64,000 bases of DNA from contig CAYSEQ010000003.1 of the NCBI GenBank assembly GCA_964430475.1, positions 48,245 to 112,244 of the forward strand. Direction: 5' to 3'. The translations under genes were made by a program, and so were the position numbers. This document shows, one piece after another, positions 17,726-25,599 of the stretch. The notes under the pieces were generated by a model. The model did no database searches. It was not told the origin of the DNA and saw nothing but the letters and a program-made list of their open reading frames with translations. Each line of letters opens with the position of its first letter. Position 1 is the stretch's first letter. The stretch comes from CAYSEQ01 sp964430475 (GTDB taxonomy: Bacteria > Patescibacteriota > Microgenomatia > UBA8517).

Positions 17726-18799
17726 CTATATTTTGGAATCCTTGCTTTTGGTTGACAGAATAGAACCTTGAACTTCAGATTCTTTCTCCTCAACCTTGGC
17801 TTCCTTTTTTTTCTTCTTTTCCTTAGGTACAACCTTTATTTTGATCTTCCAACCAGTAAGCTTTGCGGCGAGCCGAGCATTCTGGCCATCCCTTCCAATA
17901 GCAACAGAAAGCTCTTCTTCAGGTGCTTGGACTACCGCAGTTCTTTCCTTTTCATTAAGCTTGACAATTAAATTTTCAGCAGGGGCTAAAGCCACCTTTA
18001 TGAATTCAGCGGGATCTTCTCTAAACTGAATTACATCCACCCTTTCCTCTCCTAGTTCATTTGTTACTGCCTGGACCCTAATTCCTTTTTGCCCAACACA
18101 AGAACCAACTGGATCAACTCCGCTCTGACCTGAAAAAACCGCCATTTTAGTCCTAAGACCAGGCTCCCTAGCAATTGCTTTAATTTCAACAGCACCGGAA
18201 GAAAGTTCTGGAACCTCCCTTTCAAAAAGCTTCTTGACAAAATCCTGAGATGCTCTTGAAAGAATTATCACCTTCCCCTTGGCGGTTTCTCTAATTTCTT
18301 TCAAGAGGAAGGTAAGCCTTTGGTTAGGGGCTAAATGCTCATTTGGAATTCTTTCTTCCCTCGGCATAACCCCTTCTGCTTTTCCCAAATCTACTCTAAC
18401 ATCAGAACCTTCAAATCTCAAAATCACTCCCGAAATCAGCGATCCCACTCTTCCTAAAAATTCATTCATGACTGCATCCTTCTCAGCCTCCCGAATTTTC
18501 TGATGAATTACCTGCTTTGCTACTTGCGCAGCTATCCTTCCAAATCCTGGGGGGGTTACTTCACTTTTCTTGTCCGGTTGGTCTTTTGGCCAAGCAAAGA
18601 TTCTTGCCTCACCACTAACCGGATCAAGCTCAACCTCAAAATCCATTCCCTCAGTATCTTCACCTTGTTCCCGAGCATCTCTCCTATATGCCGCAATTAT
18701 TGCTTGCTTTATACTTTCCAAAATTACCTGAGAATCCAAACCACGCTCAGCAGCAACCGCCCTTAATGCTTGTGCAAATTCAGTTCTGGGTTTCTGCAT
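17726..18799 (-). CDS. nusA: Transcription termination/antitermination protein NusA
   Basis: Binds RNA polymerase and nascent RNA and modulates pausing, termination and antitermination. The 357 residues contain the N-terminal polymerase-binding domain (about 1-125), an S1 domain (about 130-200), and two KH domains with CVGQKGIRVQAVTNELGEERVDVI and SVAIGRDGQNARLAAKLTGWKI. It ends with a Lys/Glu-rich tail and has no acidic repeats. The start is the ATG at 18799. It leads the nusA-infB-rpsO-pnp gene run and has a terminator-like hairpin just upstream of its start. Confidence 0.96.
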   Translation of the reverse strand: MQKPRTEFAQALRAVAAERGLDSQVILESIKQAIIAAYRRDAREQGEDTEGMDFEVELDPVSGEARIFAWPKDQPDKKSEVTPPGFGRIAAQVAKQVIHQKIREAEKDAVMNEFLGRVGSLISGVILRFEGSDVRVDLGKAEGVMPREERIPNEHLAPNQRLTFLLKEIRETAKGKVIILSRASQDFVKKLFEREVPELSSGAVEIKAIAREPGLRTKMAVFSGQSGVDPVGSCVGQKGIRVQAVTNELGEERVDVIQFREDPAEFIKVALAPAENLIVKLNEKERTAVVQAPEEELSVAIGRDGQNARLAAKLTGWKIKIKVVPKEKKKKKEAKVEEKESEVQGSILSTKSKDSKI

Positions 18800-19124
18800 A
18801 TCTTTATAAAAACTTTAAACTTATTAAAAAAGGTGGGCTTTCATTCCCACCCCCTTCCTCTAAACTTATAACCTCATTGAATTCTACTCCAAAACCCTCA
18901 ATCAGTCAATAAAAAATTACAGACTTTTTAAAGATCCTCTCCTTTACATCCAAAATAATCTTTAAATTGAAAATTGAAAACTTCTAGGTGATAAATAATA
19001 AATGAAAATTCTTTTTTTGAATAGGAATCTAGAAAATTGGAGAATTGTTTAAGAGTTAGGACAGGGAGTAAAATTGGCTTTTTAACTAGTTCTTAGAAAA
19101 AGGAAGAATATTACCAAACATTTA
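18800..19124. other. 325-nt intergenic region between dnaJ and nusA
   Basis: No coding frame is convincing on either strand. Its only clear element is the terminator-like hairpin at 18825-18853. The remainder (18860-19124) is AT-rich with no hairpin or promoter that I can support. The nusA promoter probably lies in this region. Confidence 0.5.
18825..18853 (-). terminator. Rho-independent terminator or attenuator upstream of nusA
   Basis: On the minus strand GGTGGG (18851-18846), an 8-nt loop, CCCACC (18837-18832) and a run of six T. This is a standard intrinsic terminator. It is about 270 nt after the dnaJ stop and only about 25 nt before the nusA ATG, so it could end the clpB-dnaJ transcript or act as an attenuator in the nusA leader, where NusA could control its own expression. 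Confidence 0.7.
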
Positions 19125-20015
19125 TCAAAGTCCTTTATCTTGAAGTTCCTCGATCAATTCCCTTTGTTCTTTAGTTAACTTTTCTGGAACTGAAACTATT
19201 AATCGTACATATTCATCGCCCCTTCCTCTGCCGTGCAAGATTGGCACACCCTTACCCCTTAGTCTTAACGTCGTCCCACTTTGAGTCCCCGGCCTTATCC
19301 TTATCTTCACAGGTCCGTCAATTGTAGGTACCTCAATTTGCCCTCCTAGAACTGCTAAGGAATAGGGGATTGCCACACGAACATAAATATCTTTTCCATC
19401 TCTTTCGAAAATCTCGTGCGGTCTTATATTTATCGAAAGAATAAAATCCTCAAACCTTATTCTCTGCCCCTCATCTACTCCTGCCGGAATCTTTATCTTT
19501 CTTTTTCTGCCTTCAATCTCAACTTCCTTTTCCACACCTCTAACTGCTTCCATAAAATCAATGGTGATAGAATACCGCGGAACCCTTCGGGTGCGAGAAA
19601 AAGGGGATGCTTCGCCAAAAAATTGTTCAAAAATCTCAAAAGGATCTCCGAAGTCAAAACCAGCAAATGGGGATTCACCGCCTGTTGTAGTATAAGTATA
19701 AGTAAAAGGCCCCCAACGACCTGTCTGAGTAAAAGGACCAGCACCTCCAAACCCCGACCAAGAAGAAGCCCCTCCTCCTGGGGCAAAGGCTTCGTGGCCA
19801 AACCTATCGTAAGCGGCGCGTTTCTCGGGGTCGGATAAAACTTGGTACGCTTCGTTTATCTCTTTAAAACGCTTTTCCGCTACTTCTTTGTCTGCACCCT
19901 GGTGTCTATCAGGATGCCATTCTAACGCTTGTTTCCTATAGGCTTTTTTTATCTCTTCTTGGGTAGCATCTTTTGAAACTCCTAAAATGTCGTAGTAATC
20001 AGATTTTGCTGCCAT
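19125..20015 (-). CDS. dnaJ: DnaJ/CbpA-type J-domain co-chaperone without zinc finger
   Basis: Stimulates the DnaK ATPase and delivers substrates. Residues 5-70 form the J domain with HPD in WHPDRH. A Gly/Phe-rich linker follows (about 75-130), then the two C-terminal beta-sandwich domains (about 145-285). The CxxCxGxG zinc finger of classical DnaJ is absent, so this is the CbpA-like class (296 residues). It lies 6 nt after clpB, as a chaperone pair behind the CIRCE operator, apart from the hrcA-grpE-dnaK operon at 25600-28769. No other J-protein gene is seen in the window. The ATG at 20015 has GGAAG a few bases upstream. Confidence 0.92.
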   Translation of the reverse strand: MAAKSDYYDILGVSKDATQEEIKKAYRKQALEWHPDRHQGADKEVAEKRFKEINEAYQVLSDPEKRAAYDRFGHEAFAPGGGASSWSGFGGAGPFTQTGRWGPFTYTYTTTGGESPFAGFDFGDPFEIFEQFFGEASPFSRTRRVPRYSITIDFMEAVRGVEKEVEIEGRKRKIKIPAGVDEGQRIRFEDFILSINIRPHEIFERDGKDIYVRVAIPYSLAVLGGQIEVPTIDGPVKIRIRPGTQSGTTLRLRGKGVPILHGRGRGDEYVRLIVSVPEKLTKEQRELIEELQDKGL

Positions 20016-20021
20016 ATCTTC

Positions 20022-22184
20022 CTAATTTTTGTAAACAGGTTCAATTTCTAACCTCGCGTTTTCAACTTTCAAGTAAATTTCGTCCTTGGGTTTAACTTTA
20101 CCTTCCAAGATTAATAAAGATACCTCATCTAAAAGTTCTTGCTCAATAAGTCTTCTTAATGGCCTTGCACCAAATACAGGATCATAACCCTTTTGGGCAA
20201 AATATTGTACCACAGCATCATCGTACTTAAGTTTGATATTCTGCTCAGAAAGAAGAAGTCCTGCTTTTTCTAAAGTCTTCCTTGCTATCTCAAGCATTAC
20301 CTTCTTGGTTAACGGTTTAAAGAAGACAATTTGATCTAGGCGATTTAAGAATTCGGGTTTAAAGGTCTTTGCCAAAAGTTCCTTCATTAAATCCTCCAAC
20401 TTCTCGCTATCCCTTTCTGAATACTTACTTATCAACTCACTTCCTAAGTTACTTGTCATAATAACTACAGTGTTTCTAAAATCAACAGTAAATCCTTTTG
20501 CGTCTGTCAACCTCCCGTCTTCCAATATCTGCAAGAAGAGATTAAAAACCTGGGGATGGGCTTTTTCCACTTCATCAAACAAAACTATGGAGTAGGGATG
20601 TCTTCTTACTGCTTCCGTTAGCTGTCCTCCTTCCTCAAACCCCACATATCCAGGAGGGGCACCAATTAACCTTGAAACTGTGTGAGCCTCTTGATACTCA
20701 CTCATATCAATCCTTATTATTGCATCTTCGTCGTTAAACAGTGCTTCTGCTAAAGCCTTGGCGGTTTCGGTCTTTCCAACCCCGGTTGGACCCAGAAACA
20801 AAAAGGACCCTATTGGACGTTTCTCTTCTTTGAGTCCGGCACGCGATCGGCGAATGGCATTGGCAATAAGAACCAAGGCTTTGTCTTGACCAACCACCCT
20901 TTCTTTCAAAACTTCTTCCAGTTTAAGAAGTCTTTCTGATTCAGAAGTAAGAAGACGCCCTAAAGGAATTCCTGTAATTCTCGAAACCACCTTAGCAATA
21001 TCCTCATCACTTACCTCCTCCCGCAAGACTCTTTCCTCTTCTGGAATTTCCTGCCAGCTTTTCTCAAGTTCTGAAAGTTTAGCCTCAAGACTGGGAAGCC
21101 TTCCATACTTGATTTCAGCTGCCTTTTCAAGTTGAACTTCTCTTTCTGCTTTTTCAAGTTCAACTTTCAACCTATCTATCTCTGAACGAACTGCGTGAAT
21201 TTCCTGTATTATCTTTCTTTGAAACTTCCATTTTTCTTCAAATTCTTGAATATCTTTTTTCAGTTTTTGAATATTTTCCCTGACCGACTCCAACCTAACT
21301 TTTGCACTTTCTCCCTTTTCCTTCTTCAAAGCAGCTTCCTCAATCTCAAGTTGGGTAAGCCTTCTTTTAAGTTGATCGAGTTCCGAAGGCATACTTTCTG
21401 TCTCTATTCTTATGCTAGATGCAGCTTCGTCAATTAGGTCTATCGCCTTATCAGGTAAGAATCTGTCTGTAATATAACGTTGGGAGAGTTTTGCTGCAGC
21501 AACTAAAGCATCATCGGTAATCCTTATTCCATGATGAAGCTCGTAGCGTTCTTTTATTCCTCTTAGAATTGCAATTGTATCCTCGAGTGACGGCTCCTCG
21601 ACTAAAACGGTTTGGAATCTGCGAGCTAAGGCCGCATCTTTTTCGATATATTTTCTATATTCTTCAACGGTAGTTGCCCCAATCATCCTCAAAGTCCCCC
21701 TGGCAAGAGAGGGCTTTAGAATATTTGCAGCGTCAATTGCTCCCTCTGCGCCCCCACCGCCAACAAGCATATGAAGCTCGTCGATAAAGATTATATATTT
21801 CCCTTCTTCCTCCTCAATTCCCTTGATTACCGCTTTGAGTCGTTCCTCGAATTCTCCCCGAAATTTGGTTCCTGCAACCAAAAGGGCAAAGTCAAGGATA
21901 AGAAGTTCGCGATTTTGCAAAGTGGTCGGAACATCCCCACTTGCTATCCTTTGTGCCAAACCTTCAACTATTGCAGTTTTCCCAACTCCCGGATTACCTA
22001 TTAGAACGGGATTATTCTTGATTCTTCTTGAAAGAATCTGCATAACCCGCCTTATCTCGGTATCCCTTCCGATCACGGGATCGAGTTTCCCCTCTCTTGC
22101 CTGATCAGTGAGATTGACCGTATACCTATCGAGCGCCTCCTTGGGGCTTGGTGGTTTAAAAAGTGACTGTAAGTCGTTTTCCAT
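20022..22184 (-). CDS. clpB: ClpB-type disaggregase without N domain
   Basis: AAA+ unfoldase that, with DnaK/DnaJ, rescues aggregated proteins. The 720 residues start almost at the first AAA+ ring (Walker A GNPGVGKT at about 63-70), then a coiled-coil middle domain (about 275-400) and the second AAA+ ring with GPTGVGKT and the C-terminal small domain. The N-terminal double-Clp domain is missing; the first 15 residues are only a short leader. The middle domain marks ClpB over ClpC, though its length is shorter than in E. coli. A perfect CIRCE lies about 100 nt upstream, so HrcA repression is expected. The next gene is dnaJ. Confidence 0.9.
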   Translation of the reverse strand: MENDLQSLFKPPSPKEALDRYTVNLTDQAREGKLDPVIGRDTEIRRVMQILSRRIKNNPVLIGNPGVGKTAIVEGLAQRIASGDVPTTLQNRELLILDFALLVAGTKFRGEFEERLKAVIKGIEEEEGKYIIFIDELHMLVGGGGAEGAIDAANILKPSLARGTLRMIGATTVEEYRKYIEKDAALARRFQTVLVEEPSLEDTIAILRGIKERYELHHGIRITDDALVAAAKLSQRYITDRFLPDKAIDLIDEAASSIRIETESMPSELDQLKRRLTQLEIEEAALKKEKGESAKVRLESVRENIQKLKKDIQEFEEKWKFQRKIIQEIHAVRSEIDRLKVELEKAEREVQLEKAAEIKYGRLPSLEAKLSELEKSWQEIPEEERVLREEVSDEDIAKVVSRITGIPLGRLLTSESERLLKLEEVLKERVVGQDKALVLIANAIRRSRAGLKEEKRPIGSFLFLGPTGVGKTETAKALAEALFNDEDAIIRIDMSEYQEAHTVSRLIGAPPGYVGFEEGGQLTEAVRRHPYSIVLFDEVEKAHPQVFNLFLQILEDGRLTDAKGFTVDFRNTVVIMTSNLGSELISKYSERDSEKLEDLMKELLAKTFKPEFLNRLDQIVFFKPLTKKVMLEIARKTLEKAGLLLSEQNIKLKYDDAVVQYFAQKGYDPVFGARPLRRLIEQELLDEVSLLILEGKVKPKDEIYLKVENARLEIEPVYKN

Positions 22185-22268
22185 ATTATTTTTTGAGATT
22201 TATAAATATTTCTTAAATTCTACATTCAAACATGTACTTTTGTAAGGTCTGGGAAAAATATAACATAA

Positions 22269-22297
22269 AGCTTACTACTAATTTAGCACTCTGTCAA
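22269..22297 (-). promoter_or_regulatory. Probable promoter of clpB-dnaJ
   Basis: On the minus strand TTGACA (22297-22292) lies inside the CIRCE spacer; 17 nt later is TAAGCT (22274-22269), a weak -10. The perfect -35 within the operator fits HrcA blocking polymerase. The -10 is a poor match, so the exact start is uncertain. Confidence 0.45.
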
Positions 22298-22309
22298 TAA
22301 GAGTGCTAA
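22283..22309. promoter_or_regulatory. CIRCE operator (perfect) upstream of clpB-dnaJ
   Basis: TTAGCACTC, 9 nt, GAGTGCTAA: both arms match the CIRCE consensus exactly. It is about 100 nt before the clpB start. CIRCE is bound by HrcA, encoded at 28035-28769 in this window, which represses chaperone genes until heat shock. Confidence 0.95.
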
Positions 22310-22339
22310 ATAGGGGCTGCCTACACGGGGAGTCTCTTT

Positions 22340-23251
22340 TTAAAGCTTGAGGGCTTTTTTGATATCATCCAACCTAAAAGCGATGTCAAAAGTTGAAGAA
22401 TCACCGACATTAACATAAAGGTGTAAAAGGTTATTCTTTGGCTTGAACAATCCTCCACATACATAAACAACGTTCCTTACTTTCGGTCTAAGTTGCTTTA
22501 CTTTAACACTCCTTCTAAGCATTTCTCCATCTAAGATTGGCTCTTTATAAATATCCACAAAAAACCTACCTCCTTCTTTCCTAATTAGACTAATTCCAAT
22601 ACTGTAGCAATACTTACTATTCTTGACTGAGATCCCATGGATTATAAAGATACCTCTTTTTTCATTAATCCAAATCGGAGGACATCCTGCTCCGATCTTC
22701 CAGGATGCCCAGGCAAGATTTTTTGGAAAAGAAAGGTCACCGACTTTCTTAGGTAAAGAGTCTTTGTAGTAAAAGACTAGAAGTTTATGGGTATATTGTT
22801 CTGAATCTGGCCTGAATAGAAAATAATCTTCTATTATAGGTGTGATGTTTTTCCCAGGACCGAATGTCTGAATTAAGGTAACAGGAGGAAAGTAAGAATT
22901 CCAATCACCGGTAACAGTGGCCAAACCAGGAAATGTTTGAATACCTCTTTTCGCTCGTAGAACAACCGTCAATCCTATTACAATCCTTCCGTCATTATAT
23001 ACAAATGCACGAGGGTCCTCTAAATAAAAACTTTCATACTTAGGCTCCCAGACCACCCTTTTGTGCAAAATTTCGTCCTTGGGATTGATCTCATAGAGAA
23101 CAATCTTCCCAACATCCGGCTCTCCACGACTACCTTTCTGGGACAGCTCCCTCCCTACAAGGATGATGTTTTCACTACCCCTTTTATGCCAGGCAGCTAC
23201 ATTAAAAAAAGATGCTTCTTTGAGTAAAGGGGTTATTGAAACTATATTCAT
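22340..23251 (-). CDS. GH130-like glycosidase/phosphorylase
   Basis: 303 residues with features of the five-bladed propeller GH130 family, which phosphorolyse or hydrolyse beta-mannosides: EDPR (78-81), KNITP (134-138), GAGCPPIWI (187-195) and IIHGI (203-207). Substrate cannot be judged from sequence. The ATG at 23251 overlaps the end of the previous gene by 4 nt (ATGA), so it is translationally coupled to the glycosyltransferase-associated gene. It is 30 nt from the CIRCE but transcribed toward it, so the operator is downstream of this gene. A GT4 plus (alpha/alpha)6 protein followed by a GH130 gene is a recurrent layout in bacterial glycan loci. Confidence 0.7.
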   Translation of the reverse strand: MNIVSITPLLKEASFFNVAAWHKRGSENIILVGRELSQKGSRGEPDVGKIVLYEINPKDEILHKRVVWEPKYESFYLEDPRAFVYNDGRIVIGLTVVLRAKRGIQTFPGLATVTGDWNSYFPPVTLIQTFGPGKNITPIIEDYFLFRPDSEQYTHKLLVFYYKDSLPKKVGDLSFPKNLAWASWKIGAGCPPIWINEKRGIFIIHGISVKNSKYCYSIGISLIRKEGGRFFVDIYKEPILDGEMLRRSVKVKQLRPKVRNVVYVCGGLFKPKNNLLHLYVNVGDSSTFDIAFRLDDIKKALKL

Positions 23252-24417
23252 ATTTTCATCTCTTCGACGATTAACCTTGATAAAAGATATGATAGCAAAG
23301 ACTCAGCACCCTGATTTCGATTTACCCCTTGGGGAGTAAGACCATCAAAACAGCCTCCTGTTTTAGGATTATAAAGAGCCTGGCCTAAAATATTATTACC
23401 CAAAAACCACAAAAAAACTTTACGAAGATACTTTCTAAAGAGGGGCTTTTTAGTGAGCTTATAAGCTTCGGAGAGGGCAAAAATCATATGGCATGCCTCT
23501 TCAGGCTGCTGATCAAACAGCGACCTTTCTTTGCCTTTTTTATACCATTTACTCTGTCCGATCGGAACAAAAACATCTCCCCAAAAACATTCTTTGCACA
23601 AAAACCCCAAAGATTCAATGCCCACGCCTTGACTTTCACTATTACCCGACAATCTTGCATACCTTAGTAAGGAAGCAGGCAGTATGCCATTGGCATAAGT
23701 TAGACTATCCTCAAACCACTTCCAACCGGGGATTGAGCTTTTCTTAAAACTCGAGACTAACCTTTTAGCCAAAAATTTTTTTTGAGCTGTGTAATTACTG
23801 GGTAAGAGAGAAAGGCGGTACAGACAAAACGCAATTGACCTTAAGTGAGAAAATGACTCCAAACATTTGACAATCGTGTCCACAATTGACTTTGCCCTTT
23901 TATTTATGTTTGAGTTCACAAAATAGTTGCTAGCTAGAAGTTCGCACATCGACCAAACAATTCTTCCCTGAGTATCTTCCAAATCCCACTCTTTATTAAC
24001 ACCAGAAGCAAGCTTATTTCCGGCAAAATAATTCAAAAACTTACCATCTTCTTGCTTACTTTTTTCAATAATTTTAAGGAAAAAGGAAGTTTTCTCCCTA
24101 AGCTCGCGTTCTTCGATAAACTTGAGTTTAAACAAATAAAGATATGTAACCAGTGCGCGAGTATTATCATCAATCGTATACCCGGATCTCAGGTCTGGTT
24201 TAGAGGAACTAGTAAATTGAATCAGTCCAAACTCATCAAGCATTCTTTCAAGATGTTTTTTACTTAAAGGTGGCAAAAAGACTCTCGAATCTGAATTCCG
24301 ATTGCAGATAAGCCTACAGTACTCATCGGCAACATTATTCCAAAGCATGTTTCTAGTTGCCCTGTAAGCATTCCAGTGCATTTGTTTTAAGTTCTCTTGG
24401 TCTGATAATAAATCCAA
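23248..24417 (-). CDS. (alpha/alpha)6-barrel domain: 3' part of a GT4 gene split by a stop codon
   Basis: 389 residues. The first 35 (LLSDQENLKQMHWNAYR ... NVADEYCRL) are the C-terminal helices of a GT4 glycosyltransferase, and the rest is a helical-barrel domain that follows GT4 domains in long glycan-assembly proteins, with GGCFDGLTPQGVNRNQGAES near the end. It has no normal start: the TTG at 24417 is nine codons after an in-frame TAA that ends the upstream GT4 gene, and the sequence continues across the TAA with conserved residues. It is therefore most likely the second half of one protein of about 738 residues. Whether it is still translated is unknown. Confidence 0.6.
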   Translation of the reverse strand: MDLLSDQENLKQMHWNAYRATRNMLWNNVADEYCRLICNRNSDSRVFLPPLSKKHLERMLDEFGLIQFTSSSKPDLRSGYTIDDNTRALVTYLYLFKLKFIEERELREKTSFFLKIIEKSKQEDGKFLNYFAGNKLASGVNKEWDLEDTQGRIVWSMCELLASNYFVNSNINKRAKSIVDTIVKCLESFSHLRSIAFCLYRLSLLPSNYTAQKKFLAKRLVSSFKKSSIPGWKWFEDSLTYANGILPASLLRYARLSGNSESQGVGIESLGFLCKECFWGDVFVPIGQSKWYKKGKERSLFDQQPEEACHMIFALSEAYKLTKKPLFRKYLRKVFLWFLGNNILGQALYNPKTGGCFDGLTPQGVNRNQGAESLLSYLLSRLIVEEMKI

Positions 24418-24444
24418 AAATGCTTGAGTTATCGATTCAGGATT

Positions 24445-25464
24445 TTAAGGTTTTACTAGTCTACCCACATCTTTTTTTACTAAATATTTTGCCTGTCTAA
24501 AGCCTGTGGTATTTACAGCTCTTCCGCTCCCTAATGCATAAGACAAGGTTCCACTTACAGACTGGTCGTGCGCAAGATTACAAATAACGCAAACATCCGA
24601 GGCCTGGATAAAAGAAAGTAGTTTCCTTAAAGAAAGATAACGATTAATAAACCTCACATTATTCTTAATACCAAGATCGGAAACTTTTTTCATCAAAAAC
24701 TTTCTATAACTTTCTCCCTGACTTTGCTTGACAACAGGATGTGTGGCACCTAGAACCACATAAAGAAGATTGGGGTGATGAGCGATAACTTGAGGCAGAG
24801 CTTGAATAACATACTCAATACCTTTATTTGGATTAAGTAGACCAAAACTTAAGGCTAAAATCTTTCCACTAAACCCCAAATGCTCCTTGACAAAACCACT
24901 TTCCTGAAAAACTACTGGGTGAATTCCATGAGGAATAATGTAAACTTTCTTGCTCGAAACATTTTGATAATTTTTAAGAAGAATTCTTTTAGAATCCTGC
25001 GTCATCACTATAACCTTGTCTGCCCTATCAATAATTTCTTGAGTGAGGCAACGAACTTCTTCTTGGGGTTTGGTAAGGATTGTATGAAGCACAGCAATGA
25101 TAGGCTTTCTAATGTGTTTCAAGAATTCCAATAAATTTTTTCCGAACATACCGCCAAAAATACCGTATTCATGCTGGACAACGACGCAGGCTACACTCTT
25201 TCTAGCATTTATTTTCTCAGCCACATCCTTATAATCCTCAACTTTCTCTTGACAAATAGTCCATTCAACTTCTTTTGGATACTTCTTAATAGGAGAAAAA
25301 GGGTCTTCTAGCGCGGCAACTTTTATTCTAACCTGATTAAGGGTGATTTTTTGGATGGCATTAACCAAGTCTTGGCTAAAGGTGGCTATCCCGCAACGCC
25401 TTGGCGGATAGGTAGTCAAAAAAACTATCTCCAACGCGTTCCCTGCCATAATCTTTTTGTGCAC
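24445..25464 (-). CDS. GT4 family glycosyltransferase, 5' part of a split gene
   Basis: Retaining nucleotide-sugar glycosyltransferase of the GT-B fold. The 339 residues include the N-terminal TYPPRRCGIATFSQDL, the C-terminal ALSFGLLNPNKGIEYVIQAL and QSVSGTLSYALGSGRAVNTTGF, typical of GT4 proteins of the kind fused to an (alpha/alpha)6 domain. The frame stops at TAA (24445-24447) just after GRLVKP, which is usually followed by the last helices of the fold; these are found in the same frame beyond the stop. The GTG at 25464 may be the start, with a TTTAAT box 10 nt upstream; an ATG at 25449 is the alternative. Without the last helices the enzyme may be unstable. Confidence 0.7.
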   Translation of the reverse strand: MHKKIMAGNALEIVFLTTYPPRRCGIATFSQDLVNAIQKITLNQVRIKVAALEDPFSPIKKYPKEVEWTICQEKVEDYKDVAEKINARKSVACVVVQHEYGIFGGMFGKNLLEFLKHIRKPIIAVLHTILTKPQEEVRCLTQEIIDRADKVIVMTQDSKRILLKNYQNVSSKKVYIIPHGIHPVVFQESGFVKEHLGFSGKILALSFGLLNPNKGIEYVIQALPQVIAHHPNLLYVVLGATHPVVKQSQGESYRKFLMKKVSDLGIKNNVRFINRYLSLRKLLSFIQASDVCVICNLAHDQSVSGTLSYALGSGRAVNTTGFRQAKYLVKKDVGRLVKP

Positions 25465-25599
25465 TAAACAAAGAATTAAAGTAAAAATTCCTTCCTTTAG
25501 GAATAACTAAAATAGCCAACAAAAGAAGTCTAGTAAAAATAAGAAATTAAGAAGTAATTTAATAAAATTTCCATACAAGTAACCATAAAAAATTTTTTA

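Noticed and set aside
17572..17832. 86-residue very basic reading frame on the minus strand at the nusA-infB junction
   Set aside because: It overlaps both genes in another frame; the basic run comes from lysine-rich nusA sequence read out of frame. No Shine-Dalgarno and no family signature.
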